From assembly GCA_050248155.1 (NCBI GenBank), contig JBFWSW010000036.1, positions 1 through 42,247 of the forward strand: a stretch of DNA of 42,247 nt, in the 5' to 3' direction. A model generated the notes under the pieces. That model did no database searches, was not told the origin of the DNA, and saw only the letters and a list, made by a program, of their open reading frames with translations. Shown here one piece after another: positions 20,753 to 28,120 of this stretch. Each line of letters starts with the position of its first letter. Position 1 is the stretch's first letter. Source of the DNA: VFMC01 sp050248155. Lineage in GTDB: Bacteria; Actinomycetota; Acidimicrobiia; Acidimicrobiales; Ilumatobacteraceae. The translations under genes and the position numbers were made by a program.

Positions 20753-21697
20753 ATGGATCTCCGGCAGCTGACGACGCTCGTGGCCATCGCCGACCACGGG
20801 TCGTTCTCGGCGGCGGCGCGGGCGCTCTACACCGTCCAGTCCAATGTCAGCGGCCACATCGCCCGCCTCGAGAAGGAGCTGGGCGTCATCCTCGTCGATC
20901 GCCAGCGGGGCGGGCTGACCGACGAAGGCGTTGCCGTGGTCGAGCGAGCGCGCAGAGTGCTCCACGAGCTCGAGGACATCACCGCCGACATGGCCTCACG
21001 GGGCGACGACGTGGCCGGCGAATCCCGGTTCGGCGCCATCGGCACCACCGCGCGCTGGCTGCTCCCCCAATTGCTGACCCGGGTGGAGGTGCTGCACCCA
21101 GGTGTACGGGTGACCGTGCACGAGGGCAACACCACCGCGCTCGTCCCGCGGGTGGTGTCCGGTCACATCGACGCAGCACTCGTGCACCTGCCCGTCGACG
21201 ATCCCGAGATCAGCGTCCACCCCCTGTTCGCCGAGGATCTCGTTCTCCTCGCCCACGGCCGCCACCCCCTCGCCCAGCACGACACGATCCGTCTCGCTGC
21301 GCTGGCGAACACGCCCTTGCTGTTGCCACCGACAGGCACCGCGCTGCGGCGGATCATCGACCGCGCCGCCGGCGCGCTCGACTGCGAGCTGACGGCGCAG
21401 GCCGAGATCGACGGTGTCCGGCTCCTCGCCTCGCTCGCCTTCGAGGGCTACGGCGCAGCCATCGTCCCGGCGACCGCCATCCCTCGCTGGCTGAAGGCCG
21501 ACTTCAAGCGCATCGCCGTCCCCGAGCTCCCCCGGCGTGTCGTCGGCTGGGTGCAACGCAAGCGCCCCGCGCCGAGCGCACCCACCAAGGCGCTGCTCGA
21601 CGTCTTGCGCATGATCGTCGACGAGCAAGGGGCCAAGCAGCCGGGTGTGCACGTCGGCTCCGACGCGTTCCCGTTCGGGGGCGCACGCGGCGCCTGA
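20753..21697 (+). CDS. LysR family transcriptional regulator
   Basis: A 314-residue LysR-type regulator. The N-terminal winged helix-turn-helix reads LVAIADHGSFSAAARALYTV then QSNVSGHIARLEKELGVILV, followed by a linker helix (about 60-88). The effector-binding domain (90-295) contains GTTARWLLPQLLTRVEVLHPGVRV and VPRVVSGHIDAALVHLP. The ATG at 20753 has no Shine-Dalgarno sequence; a TATCTT box 8 nt upstream suggests a leaderless mRNA. The upstream region is shared with the divergent HAD-PlsC gene and the 6C-like RNA. The carboxyltransferase follows 58 nt downstream but has its own -10 box. The target is unknown. Confidence 0.92.
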   Translation: MDLRQLTTLVAIADHGSFSAAARALYTVQSNVSGHIARLEKELGVILVDRQRGGLTDEGVAVVERARRVLHELEDITADMASRGDDVAGESRFGAIGTTARWLLPQLLTRVEVLHPGVRVTVHEGNTTALVPRVVSGHIDAALVHLPVDDPEISVHPLFAEDLVLLAHGRHPLAQHDTIRLAALANTPLLLPPTGTALRRIIDRAAGALDCELTAQAEIDGVRLLASLAFEGYGAAIVPATAIPRWLKADFKRIAVPELPRRVVGWVQRKRPAPSAPTKALLDVLRMIVDEQGAKQPGVHVGSDAFPFGGARGA

Positions 21698-21741
21698 GCG
21701 AACCCCGTCACGCCCACCGGGCCTGGCGTCGTCGCCGCACC

Positions 21742-21747
21742 TACAGT
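21742..21747 (+). promoter_or_regulatory. Putative -10 box of carboxyltransferase gene (leaderless)
   Basis: TACAGT, 8 nt before the GTG at 21756. Confidence 0.4.
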
Positions 21748-21755
21748 GGTCGACC

Positions 21756-23099
21756 GTGAACACTCTCGCGATCCGCGCTCGCGTCCCCGGCGCTGTCCGG
21801 GCCGAGGTCCGCGACGTCGACGGGCGACCGGTGGTGTGGGTCGACACCGACTCGACCGACCGCCAGGGCGCGCTGTCGTCTTCGTCGTCGTCGCAGCTCG
21901 AGGCCGCGGCGATCCTCGCGATGCAGAAGCGCTTGCCGCTCGTGGCCGTCATCCGTTCGAGCGGCGCCGACATCCAGGAGGGCTTCGGCGCGCTGCACGG
22001 CTGGGGGCAGGCGGCACGGGCCATCGCTTCGTGCTCGGGCATCGTCCCGGTGCTGATGATCGTCGACGGACCGGCGGTCAGCGGGCCGGCACTGCTCATC
22101 GGCCTGGCCGACCTCGTCGTCATGACCGAGGACTCGTACGCCTTCGTCAGCGGGCCGACGATGGTTGCCGAGTTCACGGGGGTCTCCATGAGCGCGGACG
22201 AGCTCGGTGGCGCAGCCAGCCACGCGCGGTTCAGCGGTGCAGCCACCGTGGTCACGCCCGACCTGCCCGCCGCAGTCGAGATGGCGACCTATCTGCTCTC
22301 GTTCCTCCCCGATCACAACGACCTCGAACCACCGCGGCGACCGACGGACGATCCGGTCGATCGGGACATCTCCGAGGCCGGACGCCTCATCCCGTCGTCG
22401 TCGACCGGCAGCTACGACGTGCGTGAGGTCATCGCCGCGATCGCAGACGACGGCGAGCTGCTCGAGCTCCGCGCACGGTGGGCGACCAACGTCGTCACAG
22501 CGTTCGCCTCGATCGGGGGGATGCCGATCGGCGTCGTCGCGAACCAGCCGCTGTCGCTCGCCGGCACGCTCGACATCCCCGCATCGCAGAAGGCGGCGCG
22601 CTTCGTCGCCTTCTGCGACGCCTTCAACCTGCCGATCGTCACGCTCGTCGACACACCCGGCTTCTACCCCGGAAAGGACCTCGAGTGGCGGGGGATGATC
22701 CGGCACGGCGCGCAACTCGTGTTCGCCTACGGCCGGGCGACCGTCCCGCGCATCTGCGTGGTGCTGCGCAAGAGCTACGGCGGGGCCTACATCGTCATGG
22801 ACTCGAAGAAGATGGGCAACGACCTGTGCCTCGCATGGCCGTGGGCCGAGCTGGCGGTGATGGGCGCGGGTCAGGCGGCGGCCATCCTCCAGCGGCGCGC
22901 GTCGCCCGAGGAGCGCGCCGCCTTCGAAGCCGACTACACCGAACGGTTGCTCAACCCGTACGTCGCCGCCGAGCGCGGCTTCATCGACGCCGTCATCGAG
23001 CCCGGTGAGACACGATCGGTGATCGGCCACGCGCTCGAGCTGCTGATCGACAAGCGGGAGGGCTTGCAGCCCCGACCCCACGACAACACGCCCCTCTGA
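21756..23099 (+). CDS. Acyl-CoA carboxylase carboxyltransferase (AccD/PccB-like)
   Basis: A 447-residue carboxyltransferase of the crotonase-fold ACC/PCC beta type. The N-terminal half contains GPAVSGPALLIGLADLVVM and the C-terminal half NQPLSLAGTLDIPASQKAAR, then VTLVDTPGFYPGKDLEW and LRKSYGGAYIVMDSKKMGND, the classical biotin and acyl-CoA pocket segments. It is shorter than the usual 510-550 residues, mainly at the N-terminus; its first half is divergent (GFGALHGWGQAARA where an oxyanion loop is expected). No biotin carboxylase or biotin carrier is nearby, so the acyl-CoA substrate is unknown. GTG start at 21756; longer in-frame starts reach back into the LysR gene. Confidence 0.85.
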   Translation: MNTLAIRARVPGAVRAEVRDVDGRPVVWVDTDSTDRQGALSSSSSSQLEAAAILAMQKRLPLVAVIRSSGADIQEGFGALHGWGQAARAIASCSGIVPVLMIVDGPAVSGPALLIGLADLVVMTEDSYAFVSGPTMVAEFTGVSMSADELGGAASHARFSGAATVVTPDLPAAVEMATYLLSFLPDHNDLEPPRRPTDDPVDRDISEAGRLIPSSSTGSYDVREVIAAIADDGELLELRARWATNVVTAFASIGGMPIGVVANQPLSLAGTLDIPASQKAARFVAFCDAFNLPIVTLVDTPGFYPGKDLEWRGMIRHGAQLVFAYGRATVPRICVVLRKSYGGAYIVMDSKKMGNDLCLAWPWAELAVMGAGQAAAILQRRASPEERAAFEADYTERLLNPYVAAERGFIDAVIEPGETRSVIGHALELLIDKREGLQPRPHDNTPL

Positions 23100-23135
23100 G
23101 CACCCGCCATTGGGAGCCGGACGCGGACCCGCCTG

Positions 23136-23164
23136 TAGTCTCATCGGCCGGGGAGAAAGCCCCG
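23136..23164 (+). promoter_or_regulatory. Citrate synthase promoter and leader hairpin
   Basis: A TAGTCT -10-like box (23136-23141) is followed by a stem CGGGG-AGAAAG-CCCCG (23149-23164) that would sit at the extreme 5' end of the transcript, about 40 nt before the ribosome site GAGGGAG. No copy of the GntR-type element is present here. Confidence 0.3.
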
Positions 23165-23203
23165 CAGCATCCAGGCTCAGCCAGTGTCACTCGAGGGAGC
23201 AAC

Positions 23204-24472
23204 GTGCCCGACACCATCACCATCACCGACGACCGCACGGGCAAGACCGTGACGGTGCCGATCACCGACGGCGTCTTCCCGGCGAGCGCCGTGCGCGACC
23301 TCGACCCGTCGCTGTACGTGTACGACCCCGCGTACATGCAGACGGCTGCCTGCAGGAGCGCGATCACCTACCTCGACGGTGACGCCGGCATCCTCCGCTA
23401 TCGGGGCTACCCCATCGAGCAGCTCGCCGAGCGGAGCACCTATCTCGAGGTGGCCTACCTCCTGCTGAACGGCGAGCTCCCGACGGCGGAGCAGCTCGCG
23501 GTGTGGACCGACGACGTCATCCACCACACCTTCATCCACGAGAACATGCGCAAGCGCTTCGTCGACGGGTTCCACTACGACGCGCACCCGATGGGCATGT
23601 TCATCAGCTCGGTCGCCGCGCTCGGCACGTTCTACAACGACGCGAAGGACATCTTCGACAAGTCGTGCCGCGACAAGCAGATCATGCGCCTGATCGCGAA
23701 GACGCCGACGCTCGCAGCGATGGCCTATCGGTTCTCGGTCGGCTTGCCCTTCGTCTATCCGAACAACGATCTCAGCTTCCCCGCCAACTTCCTCAACATG
23801 ATGTGGAGGGTCGGCGAGTACGAGATCGACCCGCGTCTCGAGCGTGCGATGGACGTGTTGTTCATCCTCCACGCCGACCACGAGCAGAACTGCGGCACCA
23901 CGGCGATGCGCGTCGTCGGGTCGAGCCATTCCGATCCGTACACGTGCGCAGCCGCGGCCGCGTCGGCGTTGTACGGGCCGCTGCACGGCGGCGCCAACGA
24001 AGCCGTCGTCCGGATGCTGTCCGAGATCGGCAGCGTCGACAACGTGCCCGCGTTCCTCGACGAGGTGAAGAGCGGGACGGGCAGCCGCCTGATGGGCTTC
24101 GGTCACCGCGTCTACAAGAACTTCGACCCTCGGGCGACGATCATCAAGCAGACCGCCTACGACGTGTTCGAGGTGACCGGCAAGAACCCGCTGCTCGACA
24201 TCGCGCTCAAGCTGGAAGAAGCCGCGCTCAGCGACAACTACTTCATCGACCGCAAGCTGTACCCCAACGTCGACTTCTACTCCGGCCTCATCTACCAGGC
24301 GCTCGGCTTCCCGGTCGCGATGTTCACGGTCCTGTTCGCCATCCCGCGCACGGTCGGCTGGCTCGCCCACTGGCAAGAGCTCCTCGTCGACAAGGACCAG
24401 AAGATCAGCCGTCCTCGGCAGTGGTACACGGGTCCGGACGAGCGGCAGTACCTGCCGATCGCCGACCGCTGA
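23204..24472 (+). CDS. gltA: Citrate synthase (GltA type)
   Basis: A 422-residue citrate synthase that condenses oxaloacetate and acetyl-CoA. The catalytic triad is visible: His261 (GPLHGGANE), His301 (MGFGHRVYKNFDPRA) and Asp357 (YPNVDFYSG). FILHADHEQNCGTT is the conserved segment ahead of the active site. The N-terminal extension with a small beta domain (YVYDPAYMQTAACRSAITYL, then DGDAGILRYRGYPIEQLAE) is that of the larger GltA form found in most bacteria. The start is GTG at 23204 with a good Shine-Dalgarno sequence (GAGGGAGCAAC just upstream), unlike the many leaderless neighbours. Length agrees with E. coli GltA (427). Confidence 0.96.
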   Translation: MPDTITITDDRTGKTVTVPITDGVFPASAVRDLDPSLYVYDPAYMQTAACRSAITYLDGDAGILRYRGYPIEQLAERSTYLEVAYLLLNGELPTAEQLAVWTDDVIHHTFIHENMRKRFVDGFHYDAHPMGMFISSVAALGTFYNDAKDIFDKSCRDKQIMRLIAKTPTLAAMAYRFSVGLPFVYPNNDLSFPANFLNMMWRVGEYEIDPRLERAMDVLFILHADHEQNCGTTAMRVVGSSHSDPYTCAAAAASALYGPLHGGANEAVVRMLSEIGSVDNVPAFLDEVKSGTGSRLMGFGHRVYKNFDPRATIIKQTAYDVFEVTGKNPLLDIALKLEEAALSDNYFIDRKLYPNVDFYSGLIYQALGFPVAMFTVLFAIPRTVGWLAHWQELLVDKDQKISRPRQWYTGPDERQYLPIADR

Positions 24473-24494
24473 TGAGCGCACGCACAAGCGACCC

Positions 24495-25178
24495 TCACAG
24501 CACGAACCCCATCCGGGCGACCAGATCGTCGTAGCCGTCCACCACGAGCAACAGCCCGATCGCGCCCATCGCCATCGTGCTGGCGGTGCCGAGCACACGA
24601 CCCCATCGCTTGACCTCTGTCGGGAGTCGCGACGTGCCGAAGGCTGCCACCGCGACGAACGGAGCCAGCACACCGCACGCGTAGCAGAGCAGCAGGACGG
24701 TCGACCGCGCCGTGCTCGCCGAACCTGCCGCAGCGGTGAGCGCCGCTCCGAGCAGCGGTCCCGTGCACGGCGTCCAGGCGACTCCGCAGCCGAGGCCGAG
24801 CGCCACGGCTCGCCACGTCCGGCTCACGGGCAGCCGATCGATCGGCCAGCGCCACTGCCGCGCGCCGGCGATCCATCCGAACCGTCCCGCGAGCGCCAGG
24901 CAGGCGAACCCGACGAGGAGCACGCCCGCGGCGCGCTGCAACCATCGCTCGACGGATCCCACCTCCTCGCCGAGCACACCGAGGGCGACGCCGAGCACGG
25001 CGAACACGGTCGCCGCGGCCACTGCGAAGGACACCACGCCGGCAACAGCGCGGCGGCCGCCGGCTGATCCCTCACCCAGGACCGCGACGTAACCAGGCAC
25101 CAGCGGGAGGATGCACGGGCTGAGCGTCGAGGTGAGTCCCGCGCCGAACAGCGCCATCGACGCGACGAGCAGGGTCAC
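24495..25178 (-). CDS. CcdA-like cytochrome c biogenesis / thiol-redox membrane protein
   Basis: A 227-residue membrane protein with about six helices. The paired CcdA/DsbD cysteines are in STLSPCILPLVPGYVAV (first helix) and GVAWTPCTGPLLGA (fourth helix). CcdA carries reducing equivalents across the membrane to extracytoplasmic thioredoxins. The GTG start at 25178 overlaps the stop of the upstream thioredoxin gene (GTGA), so both are translated together. In mycobacterial DipZ a CcdA domain and a similar thioredoxin domain are fused in one polypeptide; here they are split. The gene converges on citrate synthase with 22 nt between the stops. Confidence 0.85.
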   Translation of the reverse strand: MTLLVASMALFGAGLTSTLSPCILPLVPGYVAVLGEGSAGGRRAVAGVVSFAVAAATVFAVLGVALGVLGEEVGSVERWLQRAAGVLLVGFACLALAGRFGWIAGARQWRWPIDRLPVSRTWRAVALGLGCGVAWTPCTGPLLGAALTAAAGSASTARSTVLLLCYACGVLAPFVAVAAFGTSRLPTEVKRWGRVLGTASTMAMGAIGLLLVVDGYDDLVARMGFVL

Positions 25179-25816
25179 GTCTCGTCGACGGCGGCCCGCG
25201 CGCTGTCGGCCGGCACGTCGAGCAGCGCGCGGATGGCGTCCTCCATCTCCGTGTAGCGACCCTCTCCGAAGTGACGGCGACGGAGTGCTCCGGAAGCGTC
25301 GTACAGGCAGAAGGCCGGCCAGTAGTGGTTGGCCCAGCGACGCCAGATGACCTTGTCCGGGTCGAGGAGGACCGGATAGCCGATCGCGTGCTCGGCGACG
25401 AAGCCCGCGACGGCATCGGGCTCGCGCTCGTAGTCGAACTCCGGCGTGTGGATCGACAGGAGCACGAGACCATCGGGCTCGTACCGGTCGTGCCACGCGG
25501 TCGTGTGGCCGAGCACGTTGCGGCAGTTGATGCAGCCGAACGTCCAGAACTCGTACAGCACGACGCGCGCTCGCAGGTCGGCGTCGGTCAGCCCCGCGGT
25601 GTTCAACCAGCCGGAACCGCCGGCGATCGACGGCGCGCCGCCGGTCGAGAGACGTGGCAGGTCCTCCGCCCGCTGCGCGTCCTGAGGAGGTGCGCCGGCA
25701 GCCGACTCGACCGTGGCCGGAGACGTGCGCCGGGACAGCGCCACCGCGCCAGCACCGAGGCCGAGCGCGCCGGCCGCGAGCGCGTGCCGGCGGCCGAACC
25801 GCAGCCCGTCGCTCAC
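25175..25816 (-). CDS. TlpA/DipZ-like extracytoplasmic thioredoxin, Tat signal
   Basis: A 213-residue thioredoxin-fold protein. The N-terminus FGRRHALAAGALGLGAGAVA is a twin-arginine signal, so it is probably exported folded. The redox motif CINC is at residues 95-98 (EFWTFGCINCRNVLG). IHTPEFDYEREPDAVAGF, YPVLLDPDKVIWRRW and HYWPAFCLYDASGALRRRHF closely follow the C-terminal domain of mycobacterial DipZ. Reduction by the downstream CcdA protein is the natural inference. The GTG start at 25816 overlaps the stop of the Met-rich lipoprotein gene as GTGA, so three genes form a coupled unit. The frame upstream is open to 26155 but runs through the repeat region. Confidence 0.85.
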   Translation of the reverse strand: MSDGLRFGRRHALAAGALGLGAGAVALSRRTSPATVESAAGAPPQDAQRAEDLPRLSTGGAPSIAGGSGWLNTAGLTDADLRARVVLYEFWTFGCINCRNVLGHTTAWHDRYEPDGLVLLSIHTPEFDYEREPDAVAGFVAEHAIGYPVLLDPDKVIWRRWANHYWPAFCLYDASGALRRRHFGEGRYTEMEDAIRALLDVPADSARAAVDET

Positions 25817-26097
25817 GGCGTGGTCGACTCCTCCATCATGGCCTCGGTCGTGGCGGTGTCGTCCATCATCGCCTCGGTCGTGGCGGTGTCGTCCATCATC
25901 GCCTCCGTCGTCGCCGGCTCGTCCATCATCGCCTCCGTCGTCGCCGGCTCGTCCATCATCGCCTCCGTCGTTGCGGGCTCGTCGTTCGTGTCGTCGTCGC
26001 CACCACACGCGGAGAGCCCGGCGACGGCGAGCAGCCCGGTGGCGGCGAACAGCGCGAGTGAGCGGGGACGGTATGAGCGGGATGTGCGTCGTGTCAT
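25813..26097 (-). CDS. Methionine-rich repeat lipoprotein
   Basis: A 94-residue lipoprotein, unrecognised as a named family. The basic N-terminus and hydrophobic stretch end in lipobox LSAC (Cys31). The mature part of 64 residues is GGDDD followed by five 10-residue repeats, DEPATTEAMM three times then DDTATTEAMM twice, and ends EESTTP. Ten of the 64 residues are Met, always as MM pairs beside acids; there is no aromatic residue or predicted fold. It could bind metal, act as an oxidizable methionine sink, or be a spacer. It is coupled by GTGA to the thioredoxin gene and lies divergent from the two-component system. ATG at 26097; an upstream in-frame start at 26151 is less likely. Confidence 0.75.
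   Translation of the reverse strand: MTRRTSRSYRPRSLALFAATGLLAVAGLSACGGDDDTNDEPATTEAMMDEPATTEAMMDEPATTEAMMDDTATTEAMMDDTATTEAMMEESTTP
25832..25981 (-). repeat. Five tandem 30-bp repeats in the Met-rich lipoprotein gene
   Basis: Five units of exactly 30 bp (start points 25832, 25862, 25892, 25922, 25952), each containing TCCATCATCGCCTC or a one-base variant on the plus strand and each coding ten residues. The units fall into two sequence types (GTGGCGGTG and GTCGCCGGC endings), consistent with duplication inside the gene. Confidence 0.9.
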
Positions 26098-26140
26098 GCG
26101 CACCGATGATCGACCACCGATCTGACGACACCCGAACGGA

Positions 26141-26162
26141 CCACGAAACATCCACGAAACTC
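26141..26162. promoter_or_regulatory. Tandem 11-bp direct repeat, candidate response-regulator operator
   Basis: CCACGAAACAT followed directly by CCACGAAACTC. Direct repeats with one-helical-turn spacing are the usual target of OmpR/PhoB-type regulators. The site is 49-70 nt before the response regulator ATG and 44-65 nt before the divergent lipoprotein ATG, so it could serve both. Confidence 0.5.
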
Positions 26163-26198
26163 CCGACTCGATCGCTTCCGCGCTGCAGGCGGCGTCCC

Positions 26199-26204
26199 TA
26201 TGGT
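26199..26204 (+). promoter_or_regulatory. Putative -10 box of response regulator gene (leaderless)
   Basis: TATGGT, 6 nt before the ATG at 26211. Confidence 0.45.
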
Positions 26205-26210
26205 GATGCC

Positions 26211-26888
26211 ATGGCAGCGGCCCGGGTGCTGGTGGTCGACGACGAACCGACGGTTCGCGACGTCGTCGCGCGGTACCTCGAACGGGACGGCTACGCGGTG
26301 TGCGAGGTCGGCGATGGCGCCGAGGTCGCAGCCGCGATCGAGCTCTTCAAGCCCGAGCTGATCGTCCTCGACGTCATGCTCCCCAACCGGTCGGGGCTCG
26401 ACGTGTTGCGCGACCTCGGTCACCGGGTGCCGGTCATCCTGCTCACCGCCCGCACCGACGAGACCGACCGCGTGCTCGGCCTCGAGCTCGGCGCAGACGA
26501 CTACGTCGTCAAGCCCTTCTCGCCGCGCGAGCTGGTGGCCCGCGTCCGCAGCGTGCTCCGCCGCTCCGCTGCCGCGACGACACCCGACGTCCTCGAGTTC
26601 GACGGGTTGACGATCGACACCGGCGCGCGCGAGGTGGCCGTCTGCGGCGAGCGCGTCTCGCTCACGGCCAAGGAGTTCGACGTCCTCACCCACCTCGCCT
26701 CGCACCCGCGCCAGGTGTTCTCGCGAGCACAGCTGCTGACGGCCGTGTGGGACTCGTCGCCCGACTACCAGGATCCTGCCACCGTCACGGTCCACGTCCG
26801 CCGACTGCGCAACAAGATCGAACGCGATCCCGAGCAGCCGCGCTGGATCTCGACGGTCTGGGGTGTGGGCTACCGGTTCGAGCCATGA
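26211..26888 (+). CDS. Two-component response regulator, OmpR/PhoB family
   Basis: A 225-residue response regulator. The receiver domain (4-118) has acidic pocket Asp10/Asp11, phosphoacceptor Asp54 (IVLDVMLP), Thr79 and Lys101 (VVKPFSPREL). The C-terminal winged helix (about 130-223) ends in VTVHVRRLRNKIERDPEQPR and VWGVGYRF, typical of OmpR/PhoB. The ATG at 26211 follows a TATGGT box by 6 nt. It overlaps the kinase gene by ATGA. The tandem repeat at 26141-26162 is its likely binding site. The frame upstream is open through the divergent genes but is not coding. Confidence 0.95.
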   Translation: MAAARVLVVDDEPTVRDVVARYLERDGYAVCEVGDGAEVAAAIELFKPELIVLDVMLPNRSGLDVLRDLGHRVPVILLTARTDETDRVLGLELGADDYVVKPFSPRELVARVRSVLRRSAAATTPDVLEFDGLTIDTGAREVAVCGERVSLTAKEFDVLTHLASHPRQVFSRAQLLTAVWDSSPDYQDPATVTVHVRRLRNKIERDPEQPRWISTVWGVGYRFEP

Positions 26889-28120
26889 GCCGCCGTCTCG
26901 TCCTCGGGCTCGTCGCGCTGGTCGTCGTTGCTTCGATCATCGCCGAGCTGCTCCTGCAGCCGGCAGCGAGCGACCGCTGGGAGCTCTTCGCGATCATCGC
27001 CGCGCCGGCACTCATCGCCCTCGTCGCCACCCCGCTGCTCGCCCGCTGGGTGTCCGGACGCGCGAGCGTCGCCGGAGTCGCGCTCACCGTCGCGCTGTGC
27101 TCGCTCGCGCTCGGCGCGGTGTCGTCGTCCGCCGCGTCGAACGCGATGTTCGTGTCGTCGCACGACTACCGGTTGTTCCTGGTCGTGCTGCTGATGTCGT
27201 CGGGGATCGCGCTCATCGTCGGCAGCCAACTCACCCGCCCGCTCGCGCGTGACGTGCGCCGGCTGGGACAGGTCGCCGACGCGGTCGCCTCGGGCGACCT
27301 CACGGTGCGCACCGGCATCGCCCGCGCCGACGAGGTCGGCGCCACCGCCGCGGCGATCGACACGATGATCGACGCCCTGGCCCGCGCCGACGACGAGCGC
27401 ACGCGCCAGGCCACCGCACGCCAGCACCTCTTCACGAGCATCGGCCACGATCTGCGCACACCGCTGGCAGCGATGCGTGCGGCGGTCGAGAGCATCGAGG
27501 ACGGCGTCGCCACCGACCCGACGCACACGCTCGCCGTGATGAGCGCGCAGCTGCGGGCGATGGACGCGATGCTCGATCAGCTCATCGAGTTCTCCCGGCT
27601 CGAGTCGGGCCATGTCGCCGAGGCCAGGGAGCGGGTGTCGGTGACCGAGCTCGCCGACGAGTGCGTCGAGGCCCTCTCCCCCCTCGCCGCGCCGCGCCAC
27701 ATCCGCCTGGTCCTCGACGCGGCCGGGCCCGCAATGGTCACCGGCAGCCCGCTCGAGCTGTCGCGGGTTGTCCGCAACCTCGTCGACAACGCCATCCGCC
27801 ACAGCCCCGACCACGGCGACGTGACCATCCGCGTCGCCGATGACCAGACGAGCGTGTGGCTCACGGTCGTCGATCAAGGGCCGGGCTTCCCCGCCGACTT
27901 CCGCGACCGCGCGTTCGAACCGTTCCACCGCGCCGATCCGTCGCGCAACGCGCGCACCGGCAACACCGGCCTCGGTCTCGCCATCAGCCGGGCCATCGTC
28001 ACCGCGCACGGCGGCACGATCTCGCTCGGCGACGGGCCCGGCGGGTCGGTGCACGTCGTACTGCCGGCCTCCCCCGCCCGGTCCACCCCACCCGCCTCGA
28101 TCCTCGGAGTTGCGCCATGA
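26885..28120 (+). CDS. Sensor histidine kinase
   Basis: A 411-residue membrane kinase. Four hydrophobic segments (about 5-25, 35-55, 62-84, 96-116) with only short loops replace a normal periplasmic sensor domain, suggesting that the signal is sensed within the membrane or near its surface. A HAMP-like segment follows (TRPLARDVRRLGQVADAV, 117-170). The H-box is FTSIGHDLRTPLAAMR (His188). ATPase boxes are NLVDNAIRHSPDHGD (N), VDQGPGF (G1), FEPFHRAD (F) and GLGLAISRAI (G2). Start ATG at 26885 and end TGA at 28118-28120 overlap its neighbours by 4 nt, so regulator, kinase and molybdoenzyme form one coupled operon. Confidence 0.94.
   Translation: MSRRLVLGLVALVVVASIIAELLLQPAASDRWELFAIIAAPALIALVATPLLARWVSGRASVAGVALTVALCSLALGAVSSSAASNAMFVSSHDYRLFLVVLLMSSGIALIVGSQLTRPLARDVRRLGQVADAVASGDLTVRTGIARADEVGATAAAIDTMIDALARADDERTRQATARQHLFTSIGHDLRTPLAAMRAAVESIEDGVATDPTHTLAVMSAQLRAMDAMLDQLIEFSRLESGHVAEARERVSVTELADECVEALSPLAAPRHIRLVLDAAGPAMVTGSPLELSRVVRNLVDNAIRHSPDHGDVTIRVADDQTSVWLTVVDQGPGFPADFRDRAFEPFHRADPSRNARTGNTGLGLAISRAIVTAHGGTISLGDGPGGSVHVVLPASPARSTPPASILGVAP

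Noticed and set aside
25832..25981. CRISPR array
   Set aside because: The 30-bp repeats are contiguous without spacers and are in frame within a lipoprotein gene.
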